Shown: positions 14,706 to 23,530 of the stretch, piece after piece
Layout of the letters: each line of letters opens with the position of its first letter
Position numbering within the stretch: the first letter of the stretch is position 1
DNA from: Longispora sp040681875
GTDB lineage: Bacteria; Actinomycetota; Actinomycetes; Mycobacteriales; Micromonosporaceae
Direction of reading: 5' to 3'
NCBI RefSeq assembly: GCF_040681875.1
Contig: NZ_JBFAZP010000011.1
Span: 263,210 to 327,209 of the forward strand
Length of the DNA stretch: 64,000 bases
Notes under the pieces: model-generated
Seen by the model: the letters and a program-made list of their open reading frames with translations, nothing else
Database searches by the model: none
What the model was told of the DNA's origin: nothing
Program-made: the position numbers and the translations under genes

Positions 14706-15887
14706 GTGCGCGGGCTGTCAGGCACCTACTGGGCGATCTGGACCGGGCTCCTGATCAACCGGCTCGGCGGCTTCGCCATCATCTTCCTGGCGATCTACCT
14801 CAAGGACATCCGCGGCATGAGTACCGCCGCGACGGGGCTCGTGATCGGCCTGCACGGCGCGGGTGGCGCGCTCGGCGTCCTCGCGGGCGGGGTGCTCGCC
14901 GACCGGTGGGGGCGCCGGAAGACCATGCTGCTGGCGTACTCCACGTCGGCGGTGCTCATGATGGCCGTCGGGCTGTCGAGTACCCCGGTCGCGATCGCCG
15001 TCACCGCCACCCTGCTCGGGATCACCACCCAGCTGGGCGGACCGGCGGCCGTCGCGGCGATCACCGACGTGGTCCCCGAGCCGAGGCGGCTCCAGGCGTT
15101 CAACCTGCTGTACTGGGCCTTCTTCGGCGGGGCCGCCGTCGCCGCCCTGCTGGTCGGGGTGCTCGCCGACGTCTCCTACCTGCTCCTGTTCGGGCTGGAC
15201 GCGGCGGCCACGCTGATCGCGGTGCTGATCATCCTGTTCAAGGTGCCCGAGACGCTGGTCCGGCATCCGCACGTGACCGGCGGGAAGGGCCTCGGGCGCG
15301 CGCTGACCGACCGGCCGTATCTCGTGTTCGTCGGGCTGACGTTCCTGATGGCGATGATCTTCGCGCAGAGTACGACGATGCTGCCGCTCGCGATGAAGGG
15401 CGACGGCCTGAGCACGGGCCAGTACGGCCTGGTCATGGCGCTCAGCGCGGGCATGGTCGTCGCCGGGCAGCTGTTCGTGCCCAAGCTGATCGGCCGGGCG
15501 CGCAAGGCCCGGGTGCTCGCCCTCGCCCTGCTCCTGGTGGCGGTCGGCTACGGGGCGACGGCGCTGGTCGGCTCCCTCGCCGGGTACGCCATCACGGTCG
15601 TGATCTGGACCGTCGGCCAGATGCTCGCCGCCCCGCCCAACGCGGCGATCATCGCGGAGTTGTCCCCGGAGCGGCTGCGGGGCCAGTACCAGGGAGTGTT
15701 CAATCTGTCCTTCGCCGCGTCGGCGTTCGCCGCGCCCGCGCTGGGTGGCCTGAGTCTGCAGACGCTCGGCGACTGGCACTGGGTGATCTGCCTGGGACTG
15801 GGGCTCGCGACGGCGGCGGGGCACCTGGTCACGGGGCCGGCCCGGGAGCGCCGGGTGGCGGAGCAGCGGGAACTCGTCGACGCCTGA
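14706..15887 (+). CDS. MFS transporter, paralogue 3 of 3
   Basis: This 393-residue transporter is homologous to the genes at 3267 and 4549/14157. The N-terminus is VRGLSGTYWAIWTGLLINRLGG, and MFS motif A reads LADRWGRRKTML. The GTG at 14706 follows GAGGAG and aligns with the starts of the other two. The longer frame from 14664 would run through the candidate operator. About 12 membrane helices; substrate unknown. Confidence 0.88.
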   Translation: MRGLSGTYWAIWTGLLINRLGGFAIIFLAIYLKDIRGMSTAATGLVIGLHGAGGALGVLAGGVLADRWGRRKTMLLAYSTSAVLMMAVGLSSTPVAIAVTATLLGITTQLGGPAAVAAITDVVPEPRRLQAFNLLYWAFFGGAAVAALLVGVLADVSYLLLFGLDAAATLIAVLIILFKVPETLVRHPHVTGGKGLGRALTDRPYLVFVGLTFLMAMIFAQSTTMLPLAMKGDGLSTGQYGLVMALSAGMVVAGQLFVPKLIGRARKARVLALALLLVAVGYGATALVGSLAGYAITVVIWTVGQMLAAPPNAAIIAELSPERLRGQYQGVFNLSFAASAFAAPALGGLSLQTLGDWHWVICLGLGLATAAGHLVTGPARERRVAEQRELVDA

Positions 15888-15958
15888 GGGGCGGGTGCGG
15901 CAGGAGCGGGATGCGGCCTCGGGCGGATGCGGCTCGCGGGGTCCGGCCCGGCCGGAGG

Positions 15959-16010
15959 CTCAAGGCCTGCCACGGCGCACGGGGACTCAAGGCCTGCCAC
16001 GGCGCACGGG
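15959..16010. repeat. Two tandem copies of a 27-bp repeat
   Basis: CTCAAGGCCTGCCACGGCGC begins at 15959 and again at 15986, with identical sequence through each unit. It lies in the gene-free stretch after MFS paralogue 3. Confidence 0.85.
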
Positions 16011-16119
16011 AAACGGAGAAGCGGGCGTAGGAAAGGAGCCCCCCGACTCGGATCCCACGCCCGCCAACCTTCGTCGCGGCGGCCGCCACCCCCCGGCAGC
16101 GCTCAGCGACAGCAGCCAC

Positions 16120-16163
16120 GCGACACCGGACCTGTAGCCCCCCGACCACTGTCCTGGTGTCGC
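16120..16163. terminator. Hairpin between MFS paralogue 3 and the ybjN-like gene
   Basis: GCGACACCGGAC (16120-16131) pairs with GTCCTGGTGTCGC (16151-16163) with one bulged base. The flanking genes are convergent. Confidence 0.55.
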
Positions 16164-16252
16164 GCGACACCTTGCCCCCGTAACTAGGGGTAACCATAGG
16201 TGATCAACAAATTGATACGCAAGCGTTGCCAACTGTACGATCCCTCACACGG

Positions 16253-16753
16253 CTACTGTCTGCTATTGGACTCGTCCGTGTCGCCCACCAGGTGCTGGAA
16301 CGCCGCCAGGTTCGCCAGCGACTCCCCCCGGGAGACCCGCCAGGCCCACTCGCGCCGGATCGCCGAGCTGAAGCCGAGCTCCAGCAGCGGGTCGAAGCTC
16401 TCGTCGGCGTAGGTGAGCACGGAGCCCAGCAGCCGGTCCAGGTCGTCCTCCGTGAGGCCCGACAGCGGCACCCGGCCGGTCAGGTACACGTCGCCGACCG
16501 CGTCGATGGCAAACGAGACGCCGAACATGGCGGCGTTGCGCCGGAGCAGGTACGCCCAGACGGCCTCGCGGTTCTCGTCGGGCTGGCGGATCACGAACGC
16601 CTCGACCTTCAGCGCGTGTTCGCCGACGGTCAGGTTGCAGACGGTCTTCAGCTTGTGGGTACCGGGCAGGGTGACCACGAACCTGTCCCCGGTCCGCTCG
16701 TACTCCAGCTCCCGGGCGCGCAGCGTCGTCTCGATCAGCTCGGTGAGACTCAC
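16253..16753 (-). CDS. YbjN-domain protein
   Basis: This 166-residue cytoplasmic protein has the YbjN / type III secretion chaperone-like fold (GDRFVVTLPGTHKLKTVCNLTVGEHALKVEAFVIR, then LLRRNAAMFGVSFAID). Its GTG start overlaps the mshA stop by four bases, so it is coupled to mycothiol biosynthesis gene mshA. The mycobacterial orthologue is also next to mshA. The exact role is not known. Confidence 0.85.
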   Translation of the reverse strand: MSLTELIETTLRARELEYERTGDRFVVTLPGTHKLKTVCNLTVGEHALKVEAFVIRQPDENREAVWAYLLRRNAAMFGVSFAIDAVGDVYLTGRVPLSGLTEDDLDRLLGSVLTYADESFDPLLELGFSSAIRREWAWRVSRGESLANLAAFQHLVGDTDESNSRQ

Positions 16754-18066
16754 AGCCCGGCGACCTCCAGCAGACGGGAACGGTGCACGGCGAGCGCGGC
16801 CCGGTAACCGGCGAGCAGCCCGTCGGTGGTCCGCGCCCAGGAGAAGTCTTGCGCATGCGCGACGGCTCCGGCGGACAACTCGGCCCGACGCGCCGGGGCG
16901 TGCGCCAGCCGGGTGATCGCGGTGGCCCAGTCGTGCGGGTCGTGGGTGTCGATCAGCAGGCCGCTGACCTCGTCCCGCACGGCCGTGGTGAGCCCGCCGA
17001 CGGCCGCCGCGACGACCGGGGTGCCGCAGGCCTGCGCCTCGACGGCGACCAGGCCGAAGGACTCGTTGTAGCTGGGGACGGCGACGAGGTCGGCCGCGCG
17101 GTACAGGTCGGCGAGCGCCGAACCGCCCTGCGGCGGGATGAAGCGCACGACGTCGCCCAGCCCGAGGGAGCTGGTCAGGGCGGCGAGGTCCAGGCCGCTG
17201 CCGCTGTTGCCGCCGCAGATCAGGACCACCAGTCGGCGGGCCAGCTCCGGGTCCCGGGCGACGATCTCGGCGGCGGCCCGCACGAGCACGTCGGGGGCCT
17301 TGAGCGGCTGGATCCGGCCGACGAAGGCGAGCACGTACGCGTCGTCGGGCAGGCCGAACCGGCGGCGCGCCGAGGACTGGCTGCCGGGGCTGAACCGGTC
17401 GAGGTCCACGCCGGGCTCGACGACCTCGACCTGGGAGCAGTCGGCGTCGTACAGGTTGATCAGGTCCCGGGCCTCGGCCAGCGTGTTGGCGATCAGCAGG
17501 TCGGACTCGGCGACCACCTGCTCCTCGCCGATCACGCGCGCCTTCGGTTCGGGCTGGTCACCTTCCGCGAGCTGCGCGTTCTTCACCTTGGCCAGGGTGT
17601 GCGCGGTGTGCACGAGCGGCACGCCCCAGCGGTCCTTGGCGAGCCAGCCGGCCTGCCCGGACAGCCAGTAGTGCGAGTGCACCAGGTCGTACCAGCCGGG
17701 GGTGCGGGACGCCTCGGCGCGGAGCACGCCCTGGGTGAACGCGCACAGCTGCGCCGGCAGCTCCTCCTTGCTGAGGCCCTGGAACGGGCCGGCGTGCACG
17801 TGCCGGACGGTCACGCCCGGGGCCATCTCGACGGTCGGCGGCAGGTCGCTGGACGTGGCGCGGGTGAAGATCTCCACCTCGACGCCCGCCTGGGCGAGCC
17901 GGCGCGACACCTCGACGATGTACACGTTCATGCCGCCGGCGTCACCCGTACCCGGCTGGTGCAGGGGTGACGTATGCACCGAAAGCGTGGCAATTCGGCG
18001 CGGCAGCTCAGAAGAGAATGGCACGCGAGTGATAACTGCGTTCCGAACATGGCTCTTCCCCGCCAT
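16750..18066 (-). CDS. mshA: D-inositol-3-phosphate glycosyltransferase (mycothiol synthesis)
   Basis: MshA transfers N-acetylglucosamine to inositol-3-phosphate, the first step of mycothiol synthesis. The 438-residue GT4-type protein has the acceptor loop GTGDAGGMNVYI near the N-terminus. The C-terminal nucleotide-sugar site reads FVGRIQPLKAPD...PSYNESFGLVAVEAQ (E-x7-E). The ATG at 18066 is chosen; the frame extends upstream to 18561 only through the divergent SDR gene. It is co-transcribed with the YbjN gene. mshD, the last step, is at 57245. Confidence 0.93.
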   Translation of the reverse strand: MAGKSHVRNAVITRVPFSSELPRRIATLSVHTSPLHQPGTGDAGGMNVYIVEVSRRLAQAGVEVEIFTRATSSDLPPTVEMAPGVTVRHVHAGPFQGLSKEELPAQLCAFTQGVLRAEASRTPGWYDLVHSHYWLSGQAGWLAKDRWGVPLVHTAHTLAKVKNAQLAEGDQPEPKARVIGEEQVVAESDLLIANTLAEARDLINLYDADCSQVEVVEPGVDLDRFSPGSQSSARRRFGLPDDAYVLAFVGRIQPLKAPDVLVRAAAEIVARDPELARRLVVLICGGNSGSGLDLAALTSSLGLGDVVRFIPPQGGSALADLYRAADLVAVPSYNESFGLVAVEAQACGTPVVAAAVGGLTTAVRDEVSGLLIDTHDPHDWATAITRLAHAPARRAELSAGAVAHAQDFSWARTTDGLLAGYRAALAVHRSRLLEVAGL

Positions 18067-18169
18067 ACCCCCTGGGTGGCGTGACTCACAGCTGGAATCG
18101 GACATTGAACTCGGTCGCGGTCCGGAGCACCCGTTCTGAGGGGGCACCCGCCTGCCTAAGATCGGACGC

Positions 18170-18904
18170 ATGAGACCCACAGCCGTCGTCACCGGTGCTT
18201 CGAGCGGGATCGGGGCCGCCACCGCGCGCCGGCTCGCCGCCGAGGGCTTCCACGTCGTCCTCGCCGCGCGCCGCGCCGACCGGATCAAGGCCCTGGCCGA
18301 CGAGCTGGGCGGCACCGCCGTGCCGTGCGACATCACCTCCGACGCCGAGGTCGCGGCCCTCGCGTCCGCCGTCGGCGAGGTCGAGGTGCTGGTCAACAAC
18401 GCCGGTGGCGCGTTCGGGGCCGACACCGTCGAGGCAGGCAAGATCAAGGACTGGTCCTGGATGTACGAGGTGAACGTCCTCGGCTCGCTCCGGGTCACCC
18501 AGGCGCTGCTGCCGGCCCTGGAGGCGTCCGGCCGGGGCTCGATCGTGATGATCTCGTCCACGGCGGCCCTGGCGGCCTACGAGGGCGGCGGGGGCTACGT
18601 CGCCGCCAAGCACGCCCAGACCGCGCTCACCGAGACGCTGCGGCTGGAGCTGTGCGGCCGGCCGGTCCGGGTGATCGAGATCGACCCCGGCATGGTGCGG
18701 ACCGAGGAGTTCGCGCTCAACCGGCTCGGGGACCAGGACAAGGCCGCCAAGGTGTACGCCGGGGTGGCCGAGCCGCTCGTCGCCGACGACGTGGCCGACG
18801 CGGTCGCGTGGACCGTGACCCGGCCGCACTACGTGAACATCGACCGGATCGTGCTCCGGCCGCTGGCCCAGGCGGCCAACCACAAGGTGCACCGGGTGCT
18901 GTGA
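18170..18904 (+). CDS. Short-chain dehydrogenase/reductase
   Basis: This 244-residue NAD(P)-dependent oxidoreductase has the Rossmann motif TGASSGIGAAT (residues 7-17), NNAGG, catalytic Ser in MISSTAALAAY and the YxxxK pair in GGYVAAKHAQTAL. An SDR of this kind accompanies murB and mshA in mycobacteria too. Substrate unknown. Its stop overlaps the start of the next gene (GTGA). Confidence 0.9.
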   Translation: MRPTAVVTGASSGIGAATARRLAAEGFHVVLAARRADRIKALADELGGTAVPCDITSDAEVAALASAVGEVEVLVNNAGGAFGADTVEAGKIKDWSWMYEVNVLGSLRVTQALLPALEASGRGSIVMISSTAALAAYEGGGGYVAAKHAQTALTETLRLELCGRPVRVIEIDPGMVRTEEFALNRLGDQDKAAKVYAGVAEPLVADDVADAVAWTVTRPHYVNIDRIVLRPLAQAANHKVHRVL

Positions 18905-19695
18905 GCCGGGCCGAAGGCACCCCGGGCGTCCGGCCGGCCCCGGTGAAGCCCGTCGGGGAGGTCACCCGGGGGACCACGAACCCCAACCGGTTGCGCAGGT
19001 TCGACCGGTGGATCGCCTGGCGGTACCCGGAGCTGCTCGGCCTCGTCGTCGACCTCGGCTACGGGGCGTCGGCGGTCACGACCGTCGAGATGCACCGGCG
19101 GCTGCGCCCGTCGCGCACCGTGGGCCTGGAGATAGATCCTTTCCGGGTACTGGCGGCCCAGCCCTTCGGCACCGGCTCGCTCTCCTTCCGGCGGGGCGGC
19201 TTCGAACTCGCCGGGCTGCGGCCGACCCTGGTCCGGGCGTGCAACGTCCTCCGCCAGTACGACGAGGGGGCGGTCGCCGACGCGTGGCGGCAGATGACCT
19301 CCGCGCTCGCGCCCGGCGGGGTACTCGTCGAGGGCACGTGCGACGAGCTCGGCCGGGTGTGCGCGTGGCTCGCCGTCACCCCGGCCGGGCCGGTGTCGCT
19401 GACGTTCTCCGTGGCCCTCGCCGACCTGGAACGCCCGGCGGTGATCGCCGAACGGCTACCCAAGGCCCTGATCCACCGCAACGTACCCGGGGAACGGGTC
19501 CACGAACTGCTGACCGCGCTCGACGACGCGTGGCTGGCCGCCGCGCCGTACAAGGCGTTCGGCGCCCGGGACCGGTGGGTGCGGGCGGTGACGGTGCTCC
19601 GGGACGCGGGCTGGCCGGTGCGCGACCGGCCGGGGCGCTGGCGGCTGGGCGAGCTGACCGTGGACTGGCCGGTGCCCGCGCGCCCAGGGTCCTGA
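18901..19695 (+). CDS. Class I methyltransferase-like protein
   Basis: The 264-residue protein has an SAM-binding-like core: VVDLGYGASAVTTVEMHRRL (motif I) and VGLEIDPFRV (acidic motif II). SALAPGGVLVEGTCDELG corresponds to motif IV/V. The GTG at 18901 overlaps the SDR stop, so the two are coupled. The target molecule cannot be inferred. Longer upstream frames are shadows of the SDR gene. Confidence 0.75.
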   Translation: MSRAEGTPGVRPAPVKPVGEVTRGTTNPNRLRRFDRWIAWRYPELLGLVVDLGYGASAVTTVEMHRRLRPSRTVGLEIDPFRVLAAQPFGTGSLSFRRGGFELAGLRPTLVRACNVLRQYDEGAVADAWRQMTSALAPGGVLVEGTCDELGRVCAWLAVTPAGPVSLTFSVALADLERPAVIAERLPKALIHRNVPGERVHELLTALDDAWLAAAPYKAFGARDRWVRAVTVLRDAGWPVRDRPGRWRLGELTVDWPVPARPGS

Positions 19696-19857
19696 CGGGA
19701 CCCCGAGCGACCGCTGCGGGTACTCGTACCATCCAAAGTGGATTGTTGTTCCTTGTTTTTGTTGTGGGCGCCCGAAAACGGGGCAGCCGGGCCCGACCGG
19801 ATGGACCGGGAGTTGTAGCCTCGGCGTTCGACCAGCGGATCGGCGCGGGGAGGCAGG

Positions 19858-19980
19858 GTGCACGGAATGGCCGGCGACGGCGAGCGTTCGCACCGGTGGT
19901 GGACGATCGGCGCGTCGATCCTGACCGCCCTGCTCGCGGTGGCGGGCGTAGCGATGTGGATCAGTATCGTCCGACCCTAG
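19858..19980 (+). CDS. 40-residue single-pass membrane protein
   Basis: The frame VHGMAGDGERSHRWWTIGAS...LLAVAGVAMWISIVRP has a charged N-terminus and one hydrophobic helix. GGGGAGG lies a few bases before the GTG. Too small for most gene finders but well formed. Function unknown. Confidence 0.65.
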   Translation: MHGMAGDGERSHRWWTIGASILTALLAVAGVAMWISIVRP

Positions 19981-19993
19981 GCACCGCCGCGCG

Positions 19994-20608
19994 TCACGGG
20001 GCGTAGGCCGCCGTCGTGCGGGCCGCCGCCGCCGCCGCGTCCAGCGCCGAGGCCCCCGACAGCGCGTGCGCGTTCCCCCAGGACATGCCCGCGCGGGTCA
20101 CGAACTCCCGGGCCTCCGGCGACGACTGCCAGGCCACCGGGTCCGTGATCGGCTCGCCGCGCAGGTGCCGGCCCAGGCCCAGGACGGCCAGGTCCCAGCC
20201 CACGCCGACCGCGCCCGGCCCGAACTCCGCCCAGTGCTCGTCCACCGCCACGGCGTGTTCGAGGTCGAGCACCGTGCCGCCCGCCGAATCCTCCGACAGC
20301 CGGAGTTCGAGTTCGGTGGTGCTCTCGCCGAACACCCAGCTCAGGGTCAGCAGGTGCGGCGGCTCGCAGCGCCGGATCTCGCCACCCGCGTTGCCCTCCA
20401 GCTGGTACTTCCCCCCGACCCGGAGGTCACCGGTGACCGGCAGGAACCAGGCCCGGAGCCGGTCCGGGTCCGTGCAGGCGGCCCAGACCTCGGCGACCGG
20501 CTCGGGGAACGCGCGTTGCAGCAGGACGGTGCGGTCCTGGCCGGTCAGCGTGGCGCGCCCGCCGACCATGCGGCGCACCGCGTCCACCTCGCTGGCAATG
20601 TCGACCAT
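19994..20608 (-). CDS. SRPBCC (AHSA1-like) family protein
   Basis: The 204-residue protein has the START/Bet v1-like fold typical of Aha1-C proteins: LQRAFPEPVAEVWAACTDPDRLRAWFLPVTG, then GGKYQLEGNAGGEIRRCEPP. Such proteins bind hydrophobic ligands and are often paired with an ArsR regulator; none is adjacent here. ATG at 20608 follows GGGAACGG. The longer upstream frame lacks domain support. Confidence 0.82.
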   Translation of the reverse strand: MVDIASEVDAVRRMVGGRATLTGQDRTVLLQRAFPEPVAEVWAACTDPDRLRAWFLPVTGDLRVGGKYQLEGNAGGEIRRCEPPHLLTLSWVFGESTTELELRLSEDSAGGTVLDLEHAVAVDEHWAEFGPGAVGVGWDLAVLGLGRHLRGEPITDPVAWQSSPEAREFVTRAGMSWGNAHALSGASALDAAAAAARTTAAYAP

Positions 20609-20864
20609 GACCGTTCCCTTCCGTATGGCGGGCGCCGCCCGGTGCGGCGGTCCGCCCTCGACCGTAGTCCCGGAACGGGCCGGGTGCCGGCCGCGCGCCG
20701 GATCCGGTCGGCGACACTCACTCACGCTGAGGCCGGCGATTACGCTGCGTTAGCTCCGGGGGCGGTGCGAGTCTGACTGGGCGTACGGTGCCCGCCGAAT
20801 CCCTCCACCGAGCGTGTAACAAAAACCACCCTGCGACACGAACTAACCGACGAGGAGGTCCACC

Positions 20865-21191
20865 ATGCCCACGATCACCCGACTTGCCACAGTGGAGACC
20901 ACTGTCCAGGCCGGCCGAGCCGCCGTCGTCAGTCTGCGGCTCGACAACGACGGATTCCACACGTACTGGCTGGTGCCCGGCGACACCTACCGGCTCCGGT
21001 TCGTGGGCTTCCACTGGCAGGTCACCGGGGGATCGTGGTTCGCGGCGGGGCACAGCTACCGGCTGACCCGCGCGGGGATGCCCCTGGTCTCCGTACCGAC
21101 GGATCGGGGTGAGGTCGTTCTGCTGCCGTCGCACGAGTACCTGATACACCACGTCGGGGAGGGTGACTGGTGGCTGTCGCGGTGCGGGTGA
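20865..21191 (+). CDS. 108-residue hypothetical protein
   Basis: The ATG is preceded by GAGGAGG at ideal spacing. The product (MPTITRLATVETTVQAGRAAV...) is beta-rich with many aromatic residues (WLVPGDTYRLRFVGFHW) and ends WWLSRCG. No family recognised. It overlaps the next small gene by four bases. Confidence 0.72.
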   Translation: MPTITRLATVETTVQAGRAAVVSLRLDNDGFHTYWLVPGDTYRLRFVGFHWQVTGGSWFAAGHSYRLTRAGMPLVSVPTDRGEVVLLPSHEYLIHHVGEGDWWLSRCG

Positions 21192-21370
21192 CCGTGCCGC
21201 CACAGTGCAAGCATCCGAGCTGCTTCGACGGCCGGGTGGAACGGAGCCGGTTCACCCGGGCCGAGGTGGAGGCGTTCTCCACGCAGCAGCTCAGTCGGGT
21301 CGAGGTGTTCGAGTGTCCGACGTTTCCGGGGATGTTCCATACCCGGGCCAGGCGGGGGTGGCGGATCTGA
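21188..21370 (+). CDS. 60-residue hypothetical protein
   Basis: GTG overlaps the stop of the previous gene (GTGA). The product VTVPPQCKHPSCFDG...VEVFECPTFPGMFH has three cysteines and a histidine that might bind a metal. A longer start at 21170 is possible but lacks the overlap pattern so common in this genome. Confidence 0.55.
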   Translation: MTVPPQCKHPSCFDGRVERSRFTRAEVEAFSTQQLSRVEVFECPTFPGMFHTRARRGWRI

Positions 21371-21374
21371 CCGG

Positions 21375-21505
21375 GGGTTTCCGGGCGGCTCGGGCCCGGG
21401 CGTCGCTGGCCCGGGGGCTCGGCGTGGGCCCGGGCGTTGCTGGCCCGAGGGCTCAGCGCGGACCCGGGCGGCGTGGGCCCGGGCGGCTCGCGTGGGCCCG
21501 GGGCG
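21375..21505. repeat. GGCCCGGGCG-type low-complexity repeats
   Basis: The units GGCCCGGGCGTYGCTGGCCCG and GCTCGGCGTGGGCCCGGGCG alternate with a period near 36 bases between the 60-residue gene and murB. No gene is present. Confidence 0.6.
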
Positions 21506-21508
21506 GGG

Positions 21509-22501
21509 TCAGACCAGGACCGGTTCGGGGTGCAGCGCCACGCCGAACCGGGCCGACACCCCCGCCGCGATCTCGTCGGCGAGCGCCAGGAGTTCCGTCG
21601 TCGTGCCCCCGCCCCGGTTCGTGAGCGCCAGGGTGTGCTTGGAGGAGATGGCGACATTGCCCCGGGCGTAGCCCTTCGGGAAGCCCGACCGCTCGATCAG
21701 CCACGCCGCCGGCACCTTCACCAGGTCACCGTGCGGCCAGCGCGGCGCGTCCTCCGGCAGCCCCGCCGCGACCTCGGGCGTGACCAGCGGATTCGTGAAG
21801 AACGACCCCACGCTGTACGTGTCCGGGTCGGCCCCGTCGAGCAGCATCCCCTTGCCGGCGCGCAGCCGGAGCACCGTCTCGCGGGCCGTCGCCAGGGGCA
21901 CCCGGTCCCCGATCTCGACGCCGAGGGCGCGGGCCAGCTCGGCGTACCGGACGGGGGCTGATCGTGGATCCCTGGCGAGCTGGAGCGTCACGCCCAGCAG
22001 GACGAACCGGTCATTGTTCTTGAAGACACTGCTGCGGTACGCGAACCCGCAGTCCCCCGGCCCCCACGTCTCGGTGACGTCGCGCCGCCGGTCGTACAGC
22101 TCGACGCTGACCACGCGCTCGGCGATCTCCTGGCCGTACGCCCCCACGTTCTGGATCGGGGTCGCGCCCGCCGAACCGGGGATGCCCGAGAGCGCCTCGA
22201 TCCCGGAGTACCCCTCGGCGATGGCCTCGGCGACCACCTCGTCCCACGGGTGACCCGCCTCGACATGCACCTGATCCCCGTGGAACCGCAGGCCACGGGA
22301 CCGCAGCAGCACCACCGTCCCGGCGAACCCGGCGTCGGAGACCACCACGTTGCTCCCGCCGGCCAGCACGAACAGCGGCCCCGGGGTCTTCACCGCCGCC
22401 ACCGCCTCCGCCGCGTCGGCCACCTCGATCAGCCGCTCGGCGGGCCCGCCCAGCCGCAGCGTCGTGTACTGGTCCAGCCGGTCCTCAGTCGTCTCGCGCA
22501 C
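21509..22501 (-). CDS. murB: UDP-N-acetylenolpyruvoylglucosamine reductase
   Basis: MurB reduces the enolpyruvyl group to form UDP-MurNAc in peptidoglycan synthesis, using FAD and NADPH. The 330-residue protein has the FAD-binding region TTLRLGGPAERL and VLAGGSNVVVSDAGF. The active-site segment is GIEALSGIPGSAGATPIQNVGAYG, the catalytic Ser region is YSVGSFFTNPLV, and the C-terminal Glu region is SSKHTLALTNRGGG. It starts at GTG. In M. tuberculosis murB is in the same neighbourhood as mshA. Confidence 0.95.
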   Translation of the reverse strand: MRETTEDRLDQYTTLRLGGPAERLIEVADAAEAVAAVKTPGPLFVLAGGSNVVVSDAGFAGTVVLLRSRGLRFHGDQVHVEAGHPWDEVVAEAIAEGYSGIEALSGIPGSAGATPIQNVGAYGQEIAERVVSVELYDRRRDVTETWGPGDCGFAYRSSVFKNNDRFVLLGVTLQLARDPRSAPVRYAELARALGVEIGDRVPLATARETVLRLRAGKGMLLDGADPDTYSVGSFFTNPLVTPEVAAGLPEDAPRWPHGDLVKVPAAWLIERSGFPKGYARGNVAISSKHTLALTNRGGGTTTELLALADEIAAGVSARFGVALHPEPVLV

Positions 22502-22598
22502 GACCCCAGCCTAGGCGGGGGGCTGGGGCGGTCCGTGGATGGCTCTGGATCGGATGATCCGGGGCACGGTCTACCGGTGCGCGGGCGGCCCTGCCCGG

Positions 22599-23108
22599 TC
22601 ACTCCGCGAGGAGGCGCTCCGCGAGGGCCAGGCGGTCCGTTTCGAAGAGGACGAGGGTGGCTGTGGTCACGGTGGTGTCGGCGGTGCGGAGCGCCGCCAG
22701 GGCGAGCCGGATCGCGTCCTCCGCGGGCCACCGGTAGATCCCCGCCGAGATCAGGGGGAACGCCACCGTCGCCGCGCCCAGCTCGTCGGCCACCCGCAGG
22801 GACTCCGTGTAGCAGGACCGGAGCTCGGCCGAGCGGTCGAGAGTGGGCGAGTACACCGGGCCGACGGTGTGGATCACCCAGCGGGCCGGGAGCCTGCCGG
22901 CCGTCGTGGCGACCGCCTGACCCGTCCGCAGCCCCTTGCCGTGGTGCCCGGCCCGGAGCGCCCGGCACTCGGCCAGGATCTCCGGACCACCCTTCCGGTG
23001 GATCGCGCCGTCCACGCCGCCCCCGCCGAGCAGCGAGGAGTTGGCGGCGTTGACGATCGCGTCCACGTGCTGGGCGGTGATGTCGCCGGCGGCGAGTTCG
23101 ATGCGCAT
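22599..23108 (-). CDS. Macrodomain protein (O-acetyl-ADP-ribose deacetylase type)
   Basis: The 169-residue single macrodomain has the ADP-ribose-binding motifs DAIVNAANSSLLGGGGVDGAIH and ISAGIYRWP. This MacroD-type sequence is known to hydrolyse O-acetyl-ADP-ribose or remove ADP-ribose from proteins. It starts with ATG and lies upstream of murB on the same strand, separated by a CCCCAGCC/GGCTGGGG stem (about 22503-22527). Confidence 0.92.
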   Translation of the reverse strand: MRIELAAGDITAQHVDAIVNAANSSLLGGGGVDGAIHRKGGPEILAECRALRAGHHGKGLRTGQAVATTAGRLPARWVIHTVGPVYSPTLDRSAELRSCYTESLRVADELGAATVAFPLISAGIYRWPAEDAIRLALAALRTADTTVTTATLVLFETDRLALAERLLAE

Positions 23109-23117
23109 TCCGCTGAT

Positions 23118-23489
23118 CTAACCCGCCCGGCGCAGCCCGAGCATCTGGAATCCCGCGAAGCCCGCGACGGTCCCGGCCTGGAGCACCGCCCAGACCGCGC
23201 CGACCGTGCTGGCCGACAGGGCACCGGTGGCCAGCTCCGCGACGCTCACGACGGCCCACAGCACGTTCGCGACGATGATCGTGCCGATGAGCGGTCGGTT
23301 CGGGGTCGCCGGCATCGAGGCCAGCCACACGCCGGCCCCGAAGAGGATCAGGAAGATCCCGACCGGGACGAAGAGTTCTTTCGGGTACCCGAGGAGGTCG
23401 TGCAGGGGTCCGGCCAGCGCGAGGTAGGCCAGGCCGTTGCCGGCGGTGACCAGGGCGTCGAGGCGGAGGGCGATGCGCAGGAGCTTCAT
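23118..23489 (-). CDS. Small integral membrane protein
   Basis: The 123-residue protein has four hydrophobic segments (for example PVGIFLILFGAGVWLA and GTIIVANVLWAVVSVAEL). ATG at 23489 is chosen because the upstream extension overlaps the next gene. It probably forms a unit with the neighbouring NTF2-like gene. Function unknown. Confidence 0.7.
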   Translation of the reverse strand: MKLLRIALRLDALVTAGNGLAYLALAGPLHDLLGYPKELFVPVGIFLILFGAGVWLASMPATPNRPLIGTIIVANVLWAVVSVAELATGALSASTVGAVWAVLQAGTVAGFAGFQMLGLRRAG

Positions 23490-23530
23490 GGTGGATCCAA
23501 TCGGGGGTGCGGAGGGGCGGAGGGGTGGGG

